17,708 nt of DNA from Agrocybe praecox (taxonomy: Eukaryota > Basidiomycota > Agaricomycetes > Agaricales > Agrocybaceae), in assembly GCA_964017145.1 (NCBI GenBank), contig CAXHKQ010000234.1, forward strand, positions 1 to 17,708. The letters are read 5' to 3'. How positions within the stretch are numbered: position 1 is the stretch's first letter; the number at the start of each line of letters is the position of its first letter. Below are positions 9,456 to 17,334 of the stretch, in pieces. Under the pieces are notes generated by a model that was not told the origin of the DNA, did no database searches, and saw nothing but the letters and a program-made list of their open reading frames with translations. Made by a program: the position numbers and the translations under genes.

Positions 9456-10210
9456 GTTGCATGAAAAAGAGGGAAACAGATCCAGAGTGTGCGTTAGCGC
9501 GTGAACAAACACGTGCCTGCGTGCGTGCGTGCATCGCAAAACGCACACAGCACGCGCGTGCGCGAACGAAAATTATGGTGGTAATAATGGGTGAGAATAT
9601 TTGCACCGACCGCGCGCGCGACGCGAGTTCGCGCAAGTGCACAGCAGCAGCATTCGAGCGGCAAGCGGCAATAGAACAACGCCAGCGGACCGCGCCATAC
9701 ATCTTCATCAGCATAATGGGCACACTGGCTGAGCTATGGTCTACTGTATGTGTGCGTATGTGTGTGCGTTTGTTCGCGTGCAGAGTGTTTGCCTATGCAC
9801 CCGCGGAATGCAAATATTGCGAGCGATTCCGCAGCAGCAGCGGCAGCAGGCAATACGTTCCTTTTTTGTGCGTATGCGAGGTCCTGCTGCTGCTGCAGCT
9901 GATGCACAATTATGCGTCCGGCTGCGTGCTTTTGATCACACAAGCTTGCCATTAGTACGCAACGGCTTATTCACACAGCATCAGAGCAAGTGCAACATTG
10001 CGGACCGCGGTTTGCAGGCGCATTCGCAGTTGAATTAATTAAACCAATGCGCGTGTGCAGAGTGCGTGCGTGCAGTGCAGCAGATTTATCGTCACTGACT
10101 GTCGCCGTGAGTCGTTGTCGCCATTAGTGTGCGTGTGTGTCTTAGTTCGCATATGTTCTGATTGCATTTGACGATCATCGGCCGATAAGTTGGCCCGGAG
10201 TACGTAGAGG

Positions 10211-10218
10211 GATATGGG
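10211..10218. repeat. Left 8-bp target site duplication of the MITE
   Basis: GATATGGG, identical to 10713-10720. Confidence 0.9.
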
Positions 10219-10712
10219 CAGAGATGTTAATGTAGAAATTAGTTCATTTTATACAAGTAGAAAATGGCGTAGAAAATGCATTTTATACAGCATGTAGAAA
10301 ATTCTATTTTATACATGTAGGAAATGTAATTTTCTACGAAATTTTCTACATCATATTATACATTAGCCTACTATGATCTGAGTTGAATTTCTTGTTAATT
10401 TTTCACAATATACGAACATTTCCTCAAAAATTTTATTTTCGACATCATATTTTATGTTCCACATTAGAATCTATGATCTGTAATACTCTTTTTGTCAATT
10501 TTCTACACAAACTGAATTCTCACGTTATATTTAACGAGTATTTCAGATCATAGTAGACTGATCTGAGTTTTTTTCTGTTCATTTTCTACACAAAACTCAT
10601 TTTCGACATCATTTTCTACACGTTTCCATTTTCGACATCATTTTCTACACTATTTGGCATTTTCTACATGAAATGTAGAAAATGATTTCCGACGTGTAGA
10701 TTAACATCTCTG
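10219..10712. mobile_element. hAT-type MITE, 494 bp
   Basis: The left end reads CAGAGATGTTAATGTAGA and the right end is its inverted counterpart (outermost 13 bp perfect, then mostly matching). The element is flanked by a perfect 8-bp direct repeat, GATATGGG, at 10211-10218 and 10713-10720. An 8-bp duplication plus CAGAGATG-type ends is the standard signature of hAT transposons. It has no transposase frame, so it is non-autonomous and would depend on a hAT transposase elsewhere in the genome. The interior is AT-rich and built from repeated TGTAGAAAAT / ATTTTCTACA motifs in both orientations. Confidence 0.9.
10598..10650. repeat. Tandem 24-bp repeat inside the MITE
   Basis: Positions 10598-10621 and 10627-10650 are identical 24-mers (starting CATTTTCGACATC and ending TTCTACAC) at a 29-bp period. 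Related ATTTTCTACA words continue on both sides. Confidence 0.85.
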
Positions 10713-10720
10713 GATATGGG
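10713..10720. repeat. Right 8-bp target site duplication of the MITE
   Basis: GATATGGG, identical to 10211-10218. Confidence 0.9.
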
Positions 10721-10782
10721 GAATTTATGAACCTTTTTCGAGAAAAATCATCCGAGAATGATAATAATAATCCAAATCAAAT

Positions 10783-11286
10783 TGTCGCGGCGCGCGGCGG
10801 AACAGTGGGCGAACGCGACGATTAAAAGACCGATGACCTGGGTCAAGCGACCGATGACTGGGTCAAATGAAAACAAAACACTGATCACACAAACAACACC
10901 AACACAGAATAAACTTGATTAACGTAACGTAGAGTGCACATTGCCAAAGCCAAACCTTTAACAGCAAACAATTACTAACACCACCCCTTCACACCCAACA
11001 TGTAGAGAGCTAGAGCTAGAGCTAGAGAATTATCGCGACTTCTACGCGTAGTTAGAAAGCAAAGCGAGATGCGAGATGCGAGATTCACATGTATTAATTC
11101 GCACCCAAATTACATATATTTCCACACACACACATACATTACACATCACAATTCTGTACTGTTTGCCGCCGGCAATGACCTGAACGGTGCATTAAAATAC
11201 ATTGGATTTCAGACCACAGAACAGAACGGGTGTTCGTCTCGGTTCAAAATCAATCGAATATACAGTCCACTAAATCGGCAGGAACA
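10783..11286 (+). repeat. 5' LTR of the Bel/Pao element
   Basis: Begins TGTCGCGG and is inferred to end GGAACA, giving TG...CA termini. The first 374 bp (10783-11156) are seen again at 17335-17708, with only two substitutions (10783 T to G; 10978 A to C) and no indels. The last 130 bp are inferred, because the 3' copy leaves the window. Visible inside are a repeated GACCGATGAC(C)TGGGTCAA (10828-10846, 10849-10866), AATAAA at 10908-10913, an AGAGCT run (11004-11027), three GCGAGAT units (11064-11084) and a CA run near 11123-11133. No TATA box is obvious. Confidence 0.85.
10908..10913 (+). promoter_or_regulatory. Polyadenylation signal in the 5' LTR
   Basis: AATAAA, with an identical copy at 17460-17465. 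It is active for the element transcript only in the 3' copy. Confidence 0.6.
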
Positions 11287-11493
11287 TTTGGTCCTTCGAG
11301 CCACGGATTTTGGCGGTACCGATTTAATTAATTATTCACGGCGGGATCAACAATATATCGATCAAGTTAGGGCAGTTATAATAGTACACAGATTATATTT
11401 TGCTCGGTGAAATTCGTATTTGGAGTGCGCGGCGGTAACACAGTGATCGAACAAACATTTCGTCAGTGCCCCGAACATTATTTTCTATAGACA
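11287..11493 (+). other. Retrotransposon leader with candidate primer binding site
   Basis: Directly after the inferred LTR end comes TTTGGTCCTTCGAGCC (11287-11302), starting TGG at 11289, as a tRNA-primed site should. The TTCGA core sits too near the TGG to pair with an ordinary tRNA 3' end over 18 bp, so the primer cannot be named from sequence. I recall similar phrases after the LTRs of other arthropod Bel/Pao elements. The remaining leader to the ATG at 11494 has no features. Confidence 0.5.
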
Positions 11494-11982
11494 ATGTCTG
11501 CGCGTTTAGAGATCGAGTTGCGGCGGACGGCCGAGTACATCAGGCGCTTCAATTTGAACACGCGGAAGTCCAAGGGCCGGTACGATTGCGTGGAGGCGTT
11601 GCAGATGCGCATGGAAAAACTCGATCTCGCATGGAAGGAGTACGAAGAGGCGTTGAAGAAATGGCAGAATGCGGCAGATGAAGAGGAGGTGGCGGCGGCG
11701 GAGAACCAGGATGAGTACACGAGGGCTTTTGATGCAAATGATCTTGAAACGACAGAAGAAGCATACGAGGACGCACGACTCGAATTGATCAAGTTGCGAA
11801 AGGTCGTAACGGGGATGTTTTCAAGCAACAACATCTACCGTCGTCAGCGGCACAAGCGCAACCAGGTGCGCCCGCTTCAAATGCGGAAATTTCTGTTGCT
11901 AGTGGGTCGGCTGGTTTTCTGTCCGCTGGCAGCGCGCACGGTATTGGGGGTGCTTTTCCGGCCGTACAAGAGCCAGGTTTAA
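11494..11982 (+). CDS. Gag N-terminal region, frame lost near 11820
   Basis: The start ATG at 11494 has a favourable ACA upstream and opens MSARLEIELRR. Residues 1 to about 107 are charged and helical, with coiled-coil character, as at the start of Pao-type Gag, where this part supports multimerisation. From about residue 110 (FSSNNIYRRQRHKRNQ) the composition becomes odd and a stop follows at 11980-11982. At the same place the next frame, open from 11748, reads a plausible Gln/Ala/Pro/Gly linker leading into the capsid domain. The real Gag therefore changes frame between about 11790 and 11825, near GGGG (11811-11814) and TTTT (11818-11821). Either one base has been lost, or a -1 shift is used. 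The 3' 50 codons of this frame are probably not native. Confidence 0.75.
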   Translation: MSARLEIELRRTAEYIRRFNLNTRKSKGRYDCVEALQMRMEKLDLAWKEYEEALKKWQNAADEEEVAAAENQDEYTRAFDANDLETTEEAYEDARLELIKLRKVVTGMFSSNNIYRRQRHKRNQVRPLQMRKFLLLVGRLVFCPLAARTVLGVLFRPYKSQV

Positions 11983-12002
11983 ATCACTTACCGGGCGCCG
12001 CA

Positions 12003-15000
12003 TTGCCGCCGGCTCAGGGCGCGATGAATCAGGGCGCGATGAATATCGTGCAACCGTCCTTGCGCTTACCCGTACTGCAACCTCCGAATTTCAATGGCGA
12101 ATTGGAAAACTGGATCGGGTTCAGGGACGTATTTTCTGCGATCGTCATCAATAATCAGCAGCTGAGCGACGTGCATCGTCTCCATTTATTGCGCGCTGCG
12201 TGCAGCAATTCCGCGGCAGAAGCAATTGCCGGTATTGCGATGATGGAGGGGAATTTCGAGACGGCGTGGCAGACCCTGGTGCGGAAATTTGACAATGAGC
12301 GGCTGTTAGTTTTTCGTCTGGTGGAGAAAATGCTAAAATTACCTGCGATGAAGAAGGAGTGTCCGATCGAATTGGGGCTAATTTTAAATGGCACCAATCA
12401 GAGCATTCGCGCGCTGCGCGTGCTGCAGCGCCCGACCGAGCAGCTCGACGATATTTTGGTCGTCATGACGGTCACCAAGTTGGATTTGGCGACGCGTACG
12501 CTGTGGGAGCGTGAGTTGGGGGCGAATAAAAACATGCCAACTTTCGCTCAGCTCGATGAATTCCTCCATGGTATTCTGGGCTCCATGGAGGCGATGCGGG
12601 ATTGGAATGGCGGTGGCGGATCTTCAGGCGGTGGCGGAACTTCGGGTATTTCGGCGCGCAACAATTTCGCAGCACGGCGCACTGCTCACACACATACAGT
12701 TGCAGCAGTGGGCGGCGGAAAACGTTGCGATTTGTGTCAGGGGCAACATGGCATTTACAATTGCCAGCAATTCCTGGCGCGATCAGTTGCAGATCGACGC
12801 GCGTTTGTGGGTGAGCATAAATTATGCTTTCGGTGCATTTCGACAAACAAGCATCGGGCCCAGGTGTGCAACAGTCGATTCAGTTGCCGAGCGTGCGGGC
12901 AGAATCACCATTCGTTGCTGCACATCGAGGAGAATGTAGGAACGCGTGCTGGTGCGGCAGCTGATTCTTCAGGCGGGAATGCGGAGCAGAGTTCGTCGGC
13001 GGCGGTTGCTGGGAGCAGACGATCAAACCCATTCGATGGCACTGTTCGATCGAGCAACATGTGCACGGCAGCGTCACGGCGTGAGACATTGGAAACGCTG
13101 CTGCCGACTGCGTGGGTTTTGGTGACATCGGAGGACGGCCGGACATCGCGGCTTCGCGCACTGATCGACCAGGGGTCTCAGGTCTCCTTGATTTCTCGCA
13201 ATGCGGTGCAGAAACTTGGATTGCGGTGGCAGGCGACAAACATCAGCATCACCGGAGTAGCCGAATCGTCTGGCAAGACGTACGGCTGTGTGAAATTCTC
13301 GGCGGCGGCCTGTCATGACAATGAGAAGGAGATTAATATATGCGCACTGGTGTTGTCGACCATTACAGCTGATCTGCCAACCGTTTCACTGCCCAGATCC
13401 ACTCACCCTGTGATTTCAAAGTTGCAGCTAGCAGACGACAGTTATTGGCAAACTGGTCGAATTGATGTGTTGTTGGGCGCCGCTGTGGTGGCGGAGATTT
13501 TGGGCAACGGGGTGCTCAAGGCCGACGGAATACTGGCGCAAGAGACGCTTTTTGGGTGGATTCTCAGCGGTTCCGCGGGCACTCGTGCGCGGGTGTCCGC
13601 AACAGTGGCGTGTACGTCGCTGCAACTTGACGGCTTGCTCCAGCGCTTCTGGGAGCAGGAGGAGGGTAGCCACAAGCCCATCATGTCAGTTGAGGACGAG
13701 CGCTGCGAGGCCATATACGCAAGTACGACGTCGCGAGCAGGAGACGGTCGGTACGTTGTAGAGCTGCCGTTCCGGCAGGGCGGGCGGGAGCTAGGCGAGT
13801 CCTATAATGGAGCAGTAAGGCGATTATTGCAGATGGAGAAGAAGTTTGTACTCTACCCAGAATTACAAACTGGGTACAGATCATTCATGGAGAAGTATTT
13901 GAGCTTGGGCCACATGGAGAAGATACAAGAAAATGAGGTGAATGTGAGGCCGCATTGCTATTTGCCTCATCATGCCGTATTTAAGCCAGACAGTACGACA
14001 ACAAAACTGCGGGTCGTATTTGACGCCACAGCCGCCACAGCGAATGGAGTTGGGCTGAATTCCCTTTTGTACACAGGGCCCCAATTGCAAGAAAAACTCA
14101 CCTGTATATTGATGCGATGGAGAGGAAACCGCATATGCTTCAGCGCGGACATCGAAAAGATGTACCGACAGATTCTTGTGAAGCGCGATCACCAAGAATT
14201 CCAGAGAATCGTCTGGCGAGATTCGAGTACCAATCCGATAGGCCATTATCGATTGAAGACCGTCACATACGGTACGGCGAGCGCGCCCTACATGGCGGTG
14301 AAAACCCTGCAGCGTCTGGCAGACGATGAGGCTGGACAGTTTCCATGTGCCGCGCAGGTGGTGAGAAACGATTTCTATGTGGACGATTGCTTGTCCGGTG
14401 CGCATTCTGTGGGAGAGGCGATACGCATAAAAGATGAGCTATTGAAACTGATGGCGGCAGGTGGAATGCGCCTTCTGAAATGGTCATCAAATTGCCGAGA
14501 ATTGCTGGAGACGTTACCTGATGGATATGTGGAGTGCAAGGGACCGTTGATCATCGATGACGATGAGAGTATCAAGGCCCTCGGTGTTCGGTGGCATCCG
14601 ACATCAGATGAATTCGCCTACATCGTCAACAAGGCCGAAATCAGTGCTGCGACGACAAAAAGAAAAATGTTGTCAGAGATTGCGAGATTATTTGATCCGT
14701 TGGGCTTGCTGGCGCCCGTGATCATAACAGCCAAAACAATTATGCAGAATTTGTGGCTTACCGCAGTTGGCTGGGATGATGAATTGCCCCAGGAGGTGGT
14801 CGACAAGTGGCGCACTTTCCAGCTGGAGCTGCCAGCGGTGGAAAAGATCCGCGTCCGGAGATGGTTTGGTGTGGGAACCGAGACGACAGTGCAGCTGCAC
14901 GGATTCTCCGATGCGTCGATGCTGGCATACGCGGCGTGCGTATATGTGCGCGCGCAGAACCCAGACGGCACAGTGACGGTGACGTTACTCGCAGCAAAAT

Positions 15001-16925
15001 CGAAGGTAGCGCCGATAAAGCAGCAGAGCGTGCCCAGGTTGGAGTTGAATGGCGCGGTGATGCTCGCGCGTCTGCTGGTGACGTGTCGCCAAGCGTTGCG
15101 ATGCGACGAGGCGGTCGTGCACGCGTGGACGGATTCGACAGTCGTGCTGGCGTGGCTGAAGCGACATGCGAACGTGTGGCAGACGTTTGTCGCAAACCGT
15201 GTGAGCGAAATTCAATCCACGATGAACGCCACGCAATGGAACCACGTGCCAGGGGTGGAAAACCCGGCCGACGTTGCGTCACGCGGAATTATGCCGTCGG
15301 AGATGCGTGATCACGCACTATGGTGGTCGGGCCCAAGGTGGTTGAGCCAAGAGCAGGAGCAGTGGCCGCAGCCGAAAGAGCATGCAGTAGATGAATCGGC
15401 ACTGGAAGAGAAGAAGAAGGTGGCTGTCAATGTCACGATGAAAACGGATATGTTTGAACTGGCTTACCGGTTTTCGTGCTGGCGACGTTTGCTGAGGATC
15501 ACAGCATACTGTCGACGCGCATTGCCGAAGAATCGTCGGGCCGAGCGATGGTTATTGGCCGAAGAGGTGGAAAATGCCCGCATCAACTGGCTGTTGTTAA
15601 TTCAGGCTTTTGAATTTGGAGATGTGGCGAAATTGGTCGGTGATGAAGCGTTGATGCGGAAGAACGGATGGCGTAAACTGTGCCCGTTTGTTGACAAGGC
15701 CGGTTTGCTCAGAGTCGGTGGTCGACTGAGCAATAAAAACTGCACATATGATGAACAGCACCCTGTTATCATACCTGGAAAGAATAAGGTGGTCGAATTA
15801 ATTATTCTGGACGCGCATGAACGTACTTGTCACGGAGGTCCGCAAGCAACCAGCGGATACTTACATCAGAGATACTGGCTCCTCCAAGAACGACGAAACG
15901 TTCGCGCATGCGTGCATCGCTGCGTCACGTGCGTGAAAACGCGCCCACGTATGCAATCGCAACTGATGGGATCGTTGCCGGAAGTCCGCGTGCAACAATC
16001 ATTCGCATTTGCCAACACAGCGATCGATTATGCCGGACCAATCCAAACAAGAACCTCTCGTGGTCGAGGTCAGAAGTCGTACAAATCATGGGTGGCGGTA
16101 TTTGTATGCATGTCGACGAAGGCGGTACATTTGGAGCTCGTGAGTGAGCTCACGACGGCGGCATTTTTGGCCGCATTCAAACGTTTCACGTCGCGCCGAG
16201 GTCATTGTTCGAATGTCTACTGCGATAACGGCACGAATTTTGTCGGTGGTGACAGAGAACTGCGGGAAGAGATGAGAAAAGCGATGCAAGATGAGAATTG
16301 GCGTGCGATGTTGGCGAACGGCGGGACGCAATTCAATTTCTCACCGCCAGGCTCCCCCCATTTTAATGGGCTGGCAGAAGCGACAGTGCGTATGGCGAAA
16401 ACTGCCATGCGTCGTATAATCGGCAATACGACACTCACCTTCGAAGAAATGACGACGTTTTTGACGCAAATCGAGGCGGCGTTGAACTCGCGGCCGCTAG
16501 CAGTCTTGTCAGCTGATAGTGATGATGCGAATGCGTTGACTCCTGGACATTTCCTGGCCGGCAAGGCGTTGAACGCCGTGCCAGAAGCGAACATCGTCGA
16601 TGTGAATGTTTCGCCAATGCAGAGGTGGCGCCTCGTGCAACAAATGGTGCAGCATTTCTGGCAGCGGTGGAACCGCGAATATGTGCACCATCTACAAGAA
16701 AGAAAGAAGTGGCAAACCGTCAAATCAGATGTGCAGGTGAACGATGTGGTCGTGATCCAAGACGAAGCAAAGCACAACACGCACTGGAAACTGGGTCGTG
16801 TGACAGAAACTCACCCTGGAGCGGACGGCCACGTACGAGTTGTAACTCTGAAAACCGCCAACGGACTCATCAAAAGGGCGGTCACGAAAGTGTGCGTGCT
16901 CCCCGTGCACGATGCAGCACAATGA
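12003..16925 (+). CDS. Bel/Pao Gag-Pol polyprotein (capsid, protease, RT, RNase H, integrase)
   Basis: An uninterrupted 1640-codon frame. The ATG at 12003 is only the first Met, and the frame is open from 11748. Domains: capsid-like DUF1759 region about 20-200 (LPVLQPPNFNGELENW); Cys/His knuckles at C242-C254, C275-C289 and C295-H307; retropepsin with DQGSQ at 389-393; a linker with GRYVVELPF; RT about 660-850 with catalytic D716 (SADIEKMY) and YVDD at 792-795; RNase H with D970 (FSDAS), E1014 (LEL), D1044 (TDS) and D1090 (NPADVASRG); integrase H2C2 finger H1272, H1277, C1307, C1310; DDE core D1342, D1408, E1459; and a DUF5641-like C-terminus about 1500-1635. All catalytic residues expected for the family are present, so the Pol enzymes look intact. 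The product would mature by its own protease and act in cytoplasmic particles, then in nuclear integration. Frame continuity with Gag upstream is broken near 11820. Confidence 0.95.
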   Translation: MPPAQGAMNQGAMNIVQPSLRLPVLQPPNFNGELENWIGFRDVFSAIVINNQQLSDVHRLHLLRAACSNSAAEAIAGIAMMEGNFETAWQTLVRKFDNERLLVFRLVEKMLKLPAMKKECPIELGLILNGTNQSIRALRVLQRPTEQLDDILVVMTVTKLDLATRTLWERELGANKNMPTFAQLDEFLHGILGSMEAMRDWNGGGGSSGGGGTSGISARNNFAARRTAHTHTVAAVGGGKRCDLCQGQHGIYNCQQFLARSVADRRAFVGEHKLCFRCISTNKHRAQVCNSRFSCRACGQNHHSLLHIEENVGTRAGAAADSSGGNAEQSSSAAVAGSRRSNPFDGTVRSSNMCTAASRRETLETLLPTAWVLVTSEDGRTSRLRALIDQGSQVSLISRNAVQKLGLRWQATNISITGVAESSGKTYGCVKFSAAACHDNEKEINICALVLSTITADLPTVSLPRSTHPVISKLQLADDSYWQTGRIDVLLGAAVVAEILGNGVLKADGILAQETLFGWILSGSAGTRARVSATVACTSLQLDGLLQRFWEQEEGSHKPIMSVEDERCEAIYASTTSRAGDGRYVVELPFRQGGRELGESYNGAVRRLLQMEKKFVLYPELQTGYRSFMEKYLSLGHMEKIQENEVNVRPHCYLPHHAVFKPDSTTTKLRVVFDATAATANGVGLNSLLYTGPQLQEKLTCILMRWRGNRICFSADIEKMYRQILVKRDHQEFQRIVWRDSSTNPIGHYRLKTVTYGTASAPYMAVKTLQRLADDEAGQFPCAAQVVRNDFYVDDCLSGAHSVGEAIRIKDELLKLMAAGGMRLLKWSSNCRELLETLPDGYVECKGPLIIDDDESIKALGVRWHPTSDEFAYIVNKAEISAATTKRKMLSEIARLFDPLGLLAPVIITAKTIMQNLWLTAVGWDDELPQEVVDKWRTFQLELPAVEKIRVRRWFGVGTETTVQLHGFSDASMLAYAACVYVRAQNPDGTVTVTLLAAKSKVAPIKQQSVPRLELNGAVMLARLLVTCRQALRCDEAVVHAWTDSTVVLAWLKRHANVWQTFVANRVSEIQSTMNATQWNHVPGVENPADVASRGIMPSEMRDHALWWSGPRWLSQEQEQWPQPKEHAVDESALEEKKKVAVNVTMKTDMFELAYRFSCWRRLLRITAYCRRALPKNRRAERWLLAEEVENARINWLLLIQAFEFGDVAKLVGDEALMRKNGWRKLCPFVDKAGLLRVGGRLSNKNCTYDEQHPVIIPGKNKVVELIILDAHERTCHGGPQATSGYLHQRYWLLQERRNVRACVHRCVTCVKTRPRMQSQLMGSLPEVRVQQSFAFANTAIDYAGPIQTRTSRGRGQKSYKSWVAVFVCMSTKAVHLELVSELTTAAFLAAFKRFTSRRGHCSNVYCDNGTNFVGGDRELREEMRKAMQDENWRAMLANGGTQFNFSPPGSPHFNGLAEATVRMAKTAMRRIIGNTTLTFEEMTTFLTQIEAALNSRPLAVLSADSDDANALTPGHFLAGKALNAVPEANIVDVNVSPMQRWRLVQQMVQHFWQRWNREYVHHLQERKKWQTVKSDVQVNDVVVIQDEAKHNTHWKLGRVTETHPGADGHVRVVTLKTANGLIKRAVTKVCVLPVHDAAQ

Positions 16926-16983
16926 AGACGCCGGCAGCTGTGATGAAACACACATTAAAATGTTAGTCCGTGCAAGCAACACG

Positions 16984-17102
16984 TTAAACACACTCGTGCA
17001 GAAACACAACACGTTAAACTGTGATCACCTGTACGAGGACCGGGCGTTGGTCAACTGGCGACCGCGCTACAAAAACGGCCACTGAAGCGATCGACGAGAA
17101 AA
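16984..17102 (+). repeat. Tandem repeat copy 1, downstream of pol
   Basis: Aligns with 17186-17303 at an offset of about 199-202 bp. Shared blocks include CGTGCAGAAACACA, AAACTGTGATCAC, GTACGAGG, GGCGACCGC and CTACAAAAAC, with scattered substitutions and short indels. Confidence 0.85.
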
Positions 17103-17185
17103 CGGCTGATGTGTGTCAACTGCACTTCGAAGAGCCACAAACACGATGACCACCCGTGTGAAGACCACCTGTGTTGGCAGACACT

Positions 17186-17303
17186 ATAAACACTCCCGTG
17201 CAGAAACACATCACGTAAAACTGTGATCACGTACGAGGCTGGGTGTTGGTCATTCGGCGACCGCACTACAAAAACAGCACTAGAAGCGAACGACGAAACA
17301 ACT
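17186..17303 (+). repeat. Tandem repeat copy 2, downstream of pol
   Basis: The second, diverged copy of 16984-17102, ending 17 bp before the purine-rich tract. Confidence 0.85.
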
Positions 17304-17320
17304 AGAAGTTGCCGTACCGG

Positions 17321-17334
17321 CAAGGGTGGCGGAA
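17321..17334 (+). promoter_or_regulatory. Polypurine tract (plus-strand primer site)
   Basis: CAAGGGTGGCGGAA, mostly purine, abuts the first base of the 3' LTR. This is the position and composition required for priming plus-strand DNA synthesis. Confidence 0.7.

Larger units (their letters stand above)
9421..10218. other. GC/TG-rich simple-sequence intergenic block
   Basis: Resembles the blocks at 691-1670 and 5400-8280: CA/CG alternation, CAGCAG runs near 9643 and 9833-9848, and a CTGCTG run near 9893-9907. The frames on both strands (up to 176 codons at 9425-9955) are Cys/Arg/Ala-rich with no domain I recognise and are judged to be chance. Confidence 0.5.
16926..17320 (+). other. Untranslated region between pol and the polypurine tract
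   Basis: About 395 bp with no envelope frame. It is largely made of two diverged copies of one segment (16984-17102 and 17186-17303). Confidence 0.7.

Noticed and set aside
9425..9955. 176-codon plus-strand frame
   Set aside because: It begins in a CA/CG repeat, has low-complexity composition and competes with open frames on the other strand and in other phases. No domain seen.
11069..11410. 113-codon plus-strand frame across the LTR and leader
   Set aside because: It starts inside the LTR repeat, crosses the primer-site candidate, has no domain and ends before the gag start. Such frames occur by chance.
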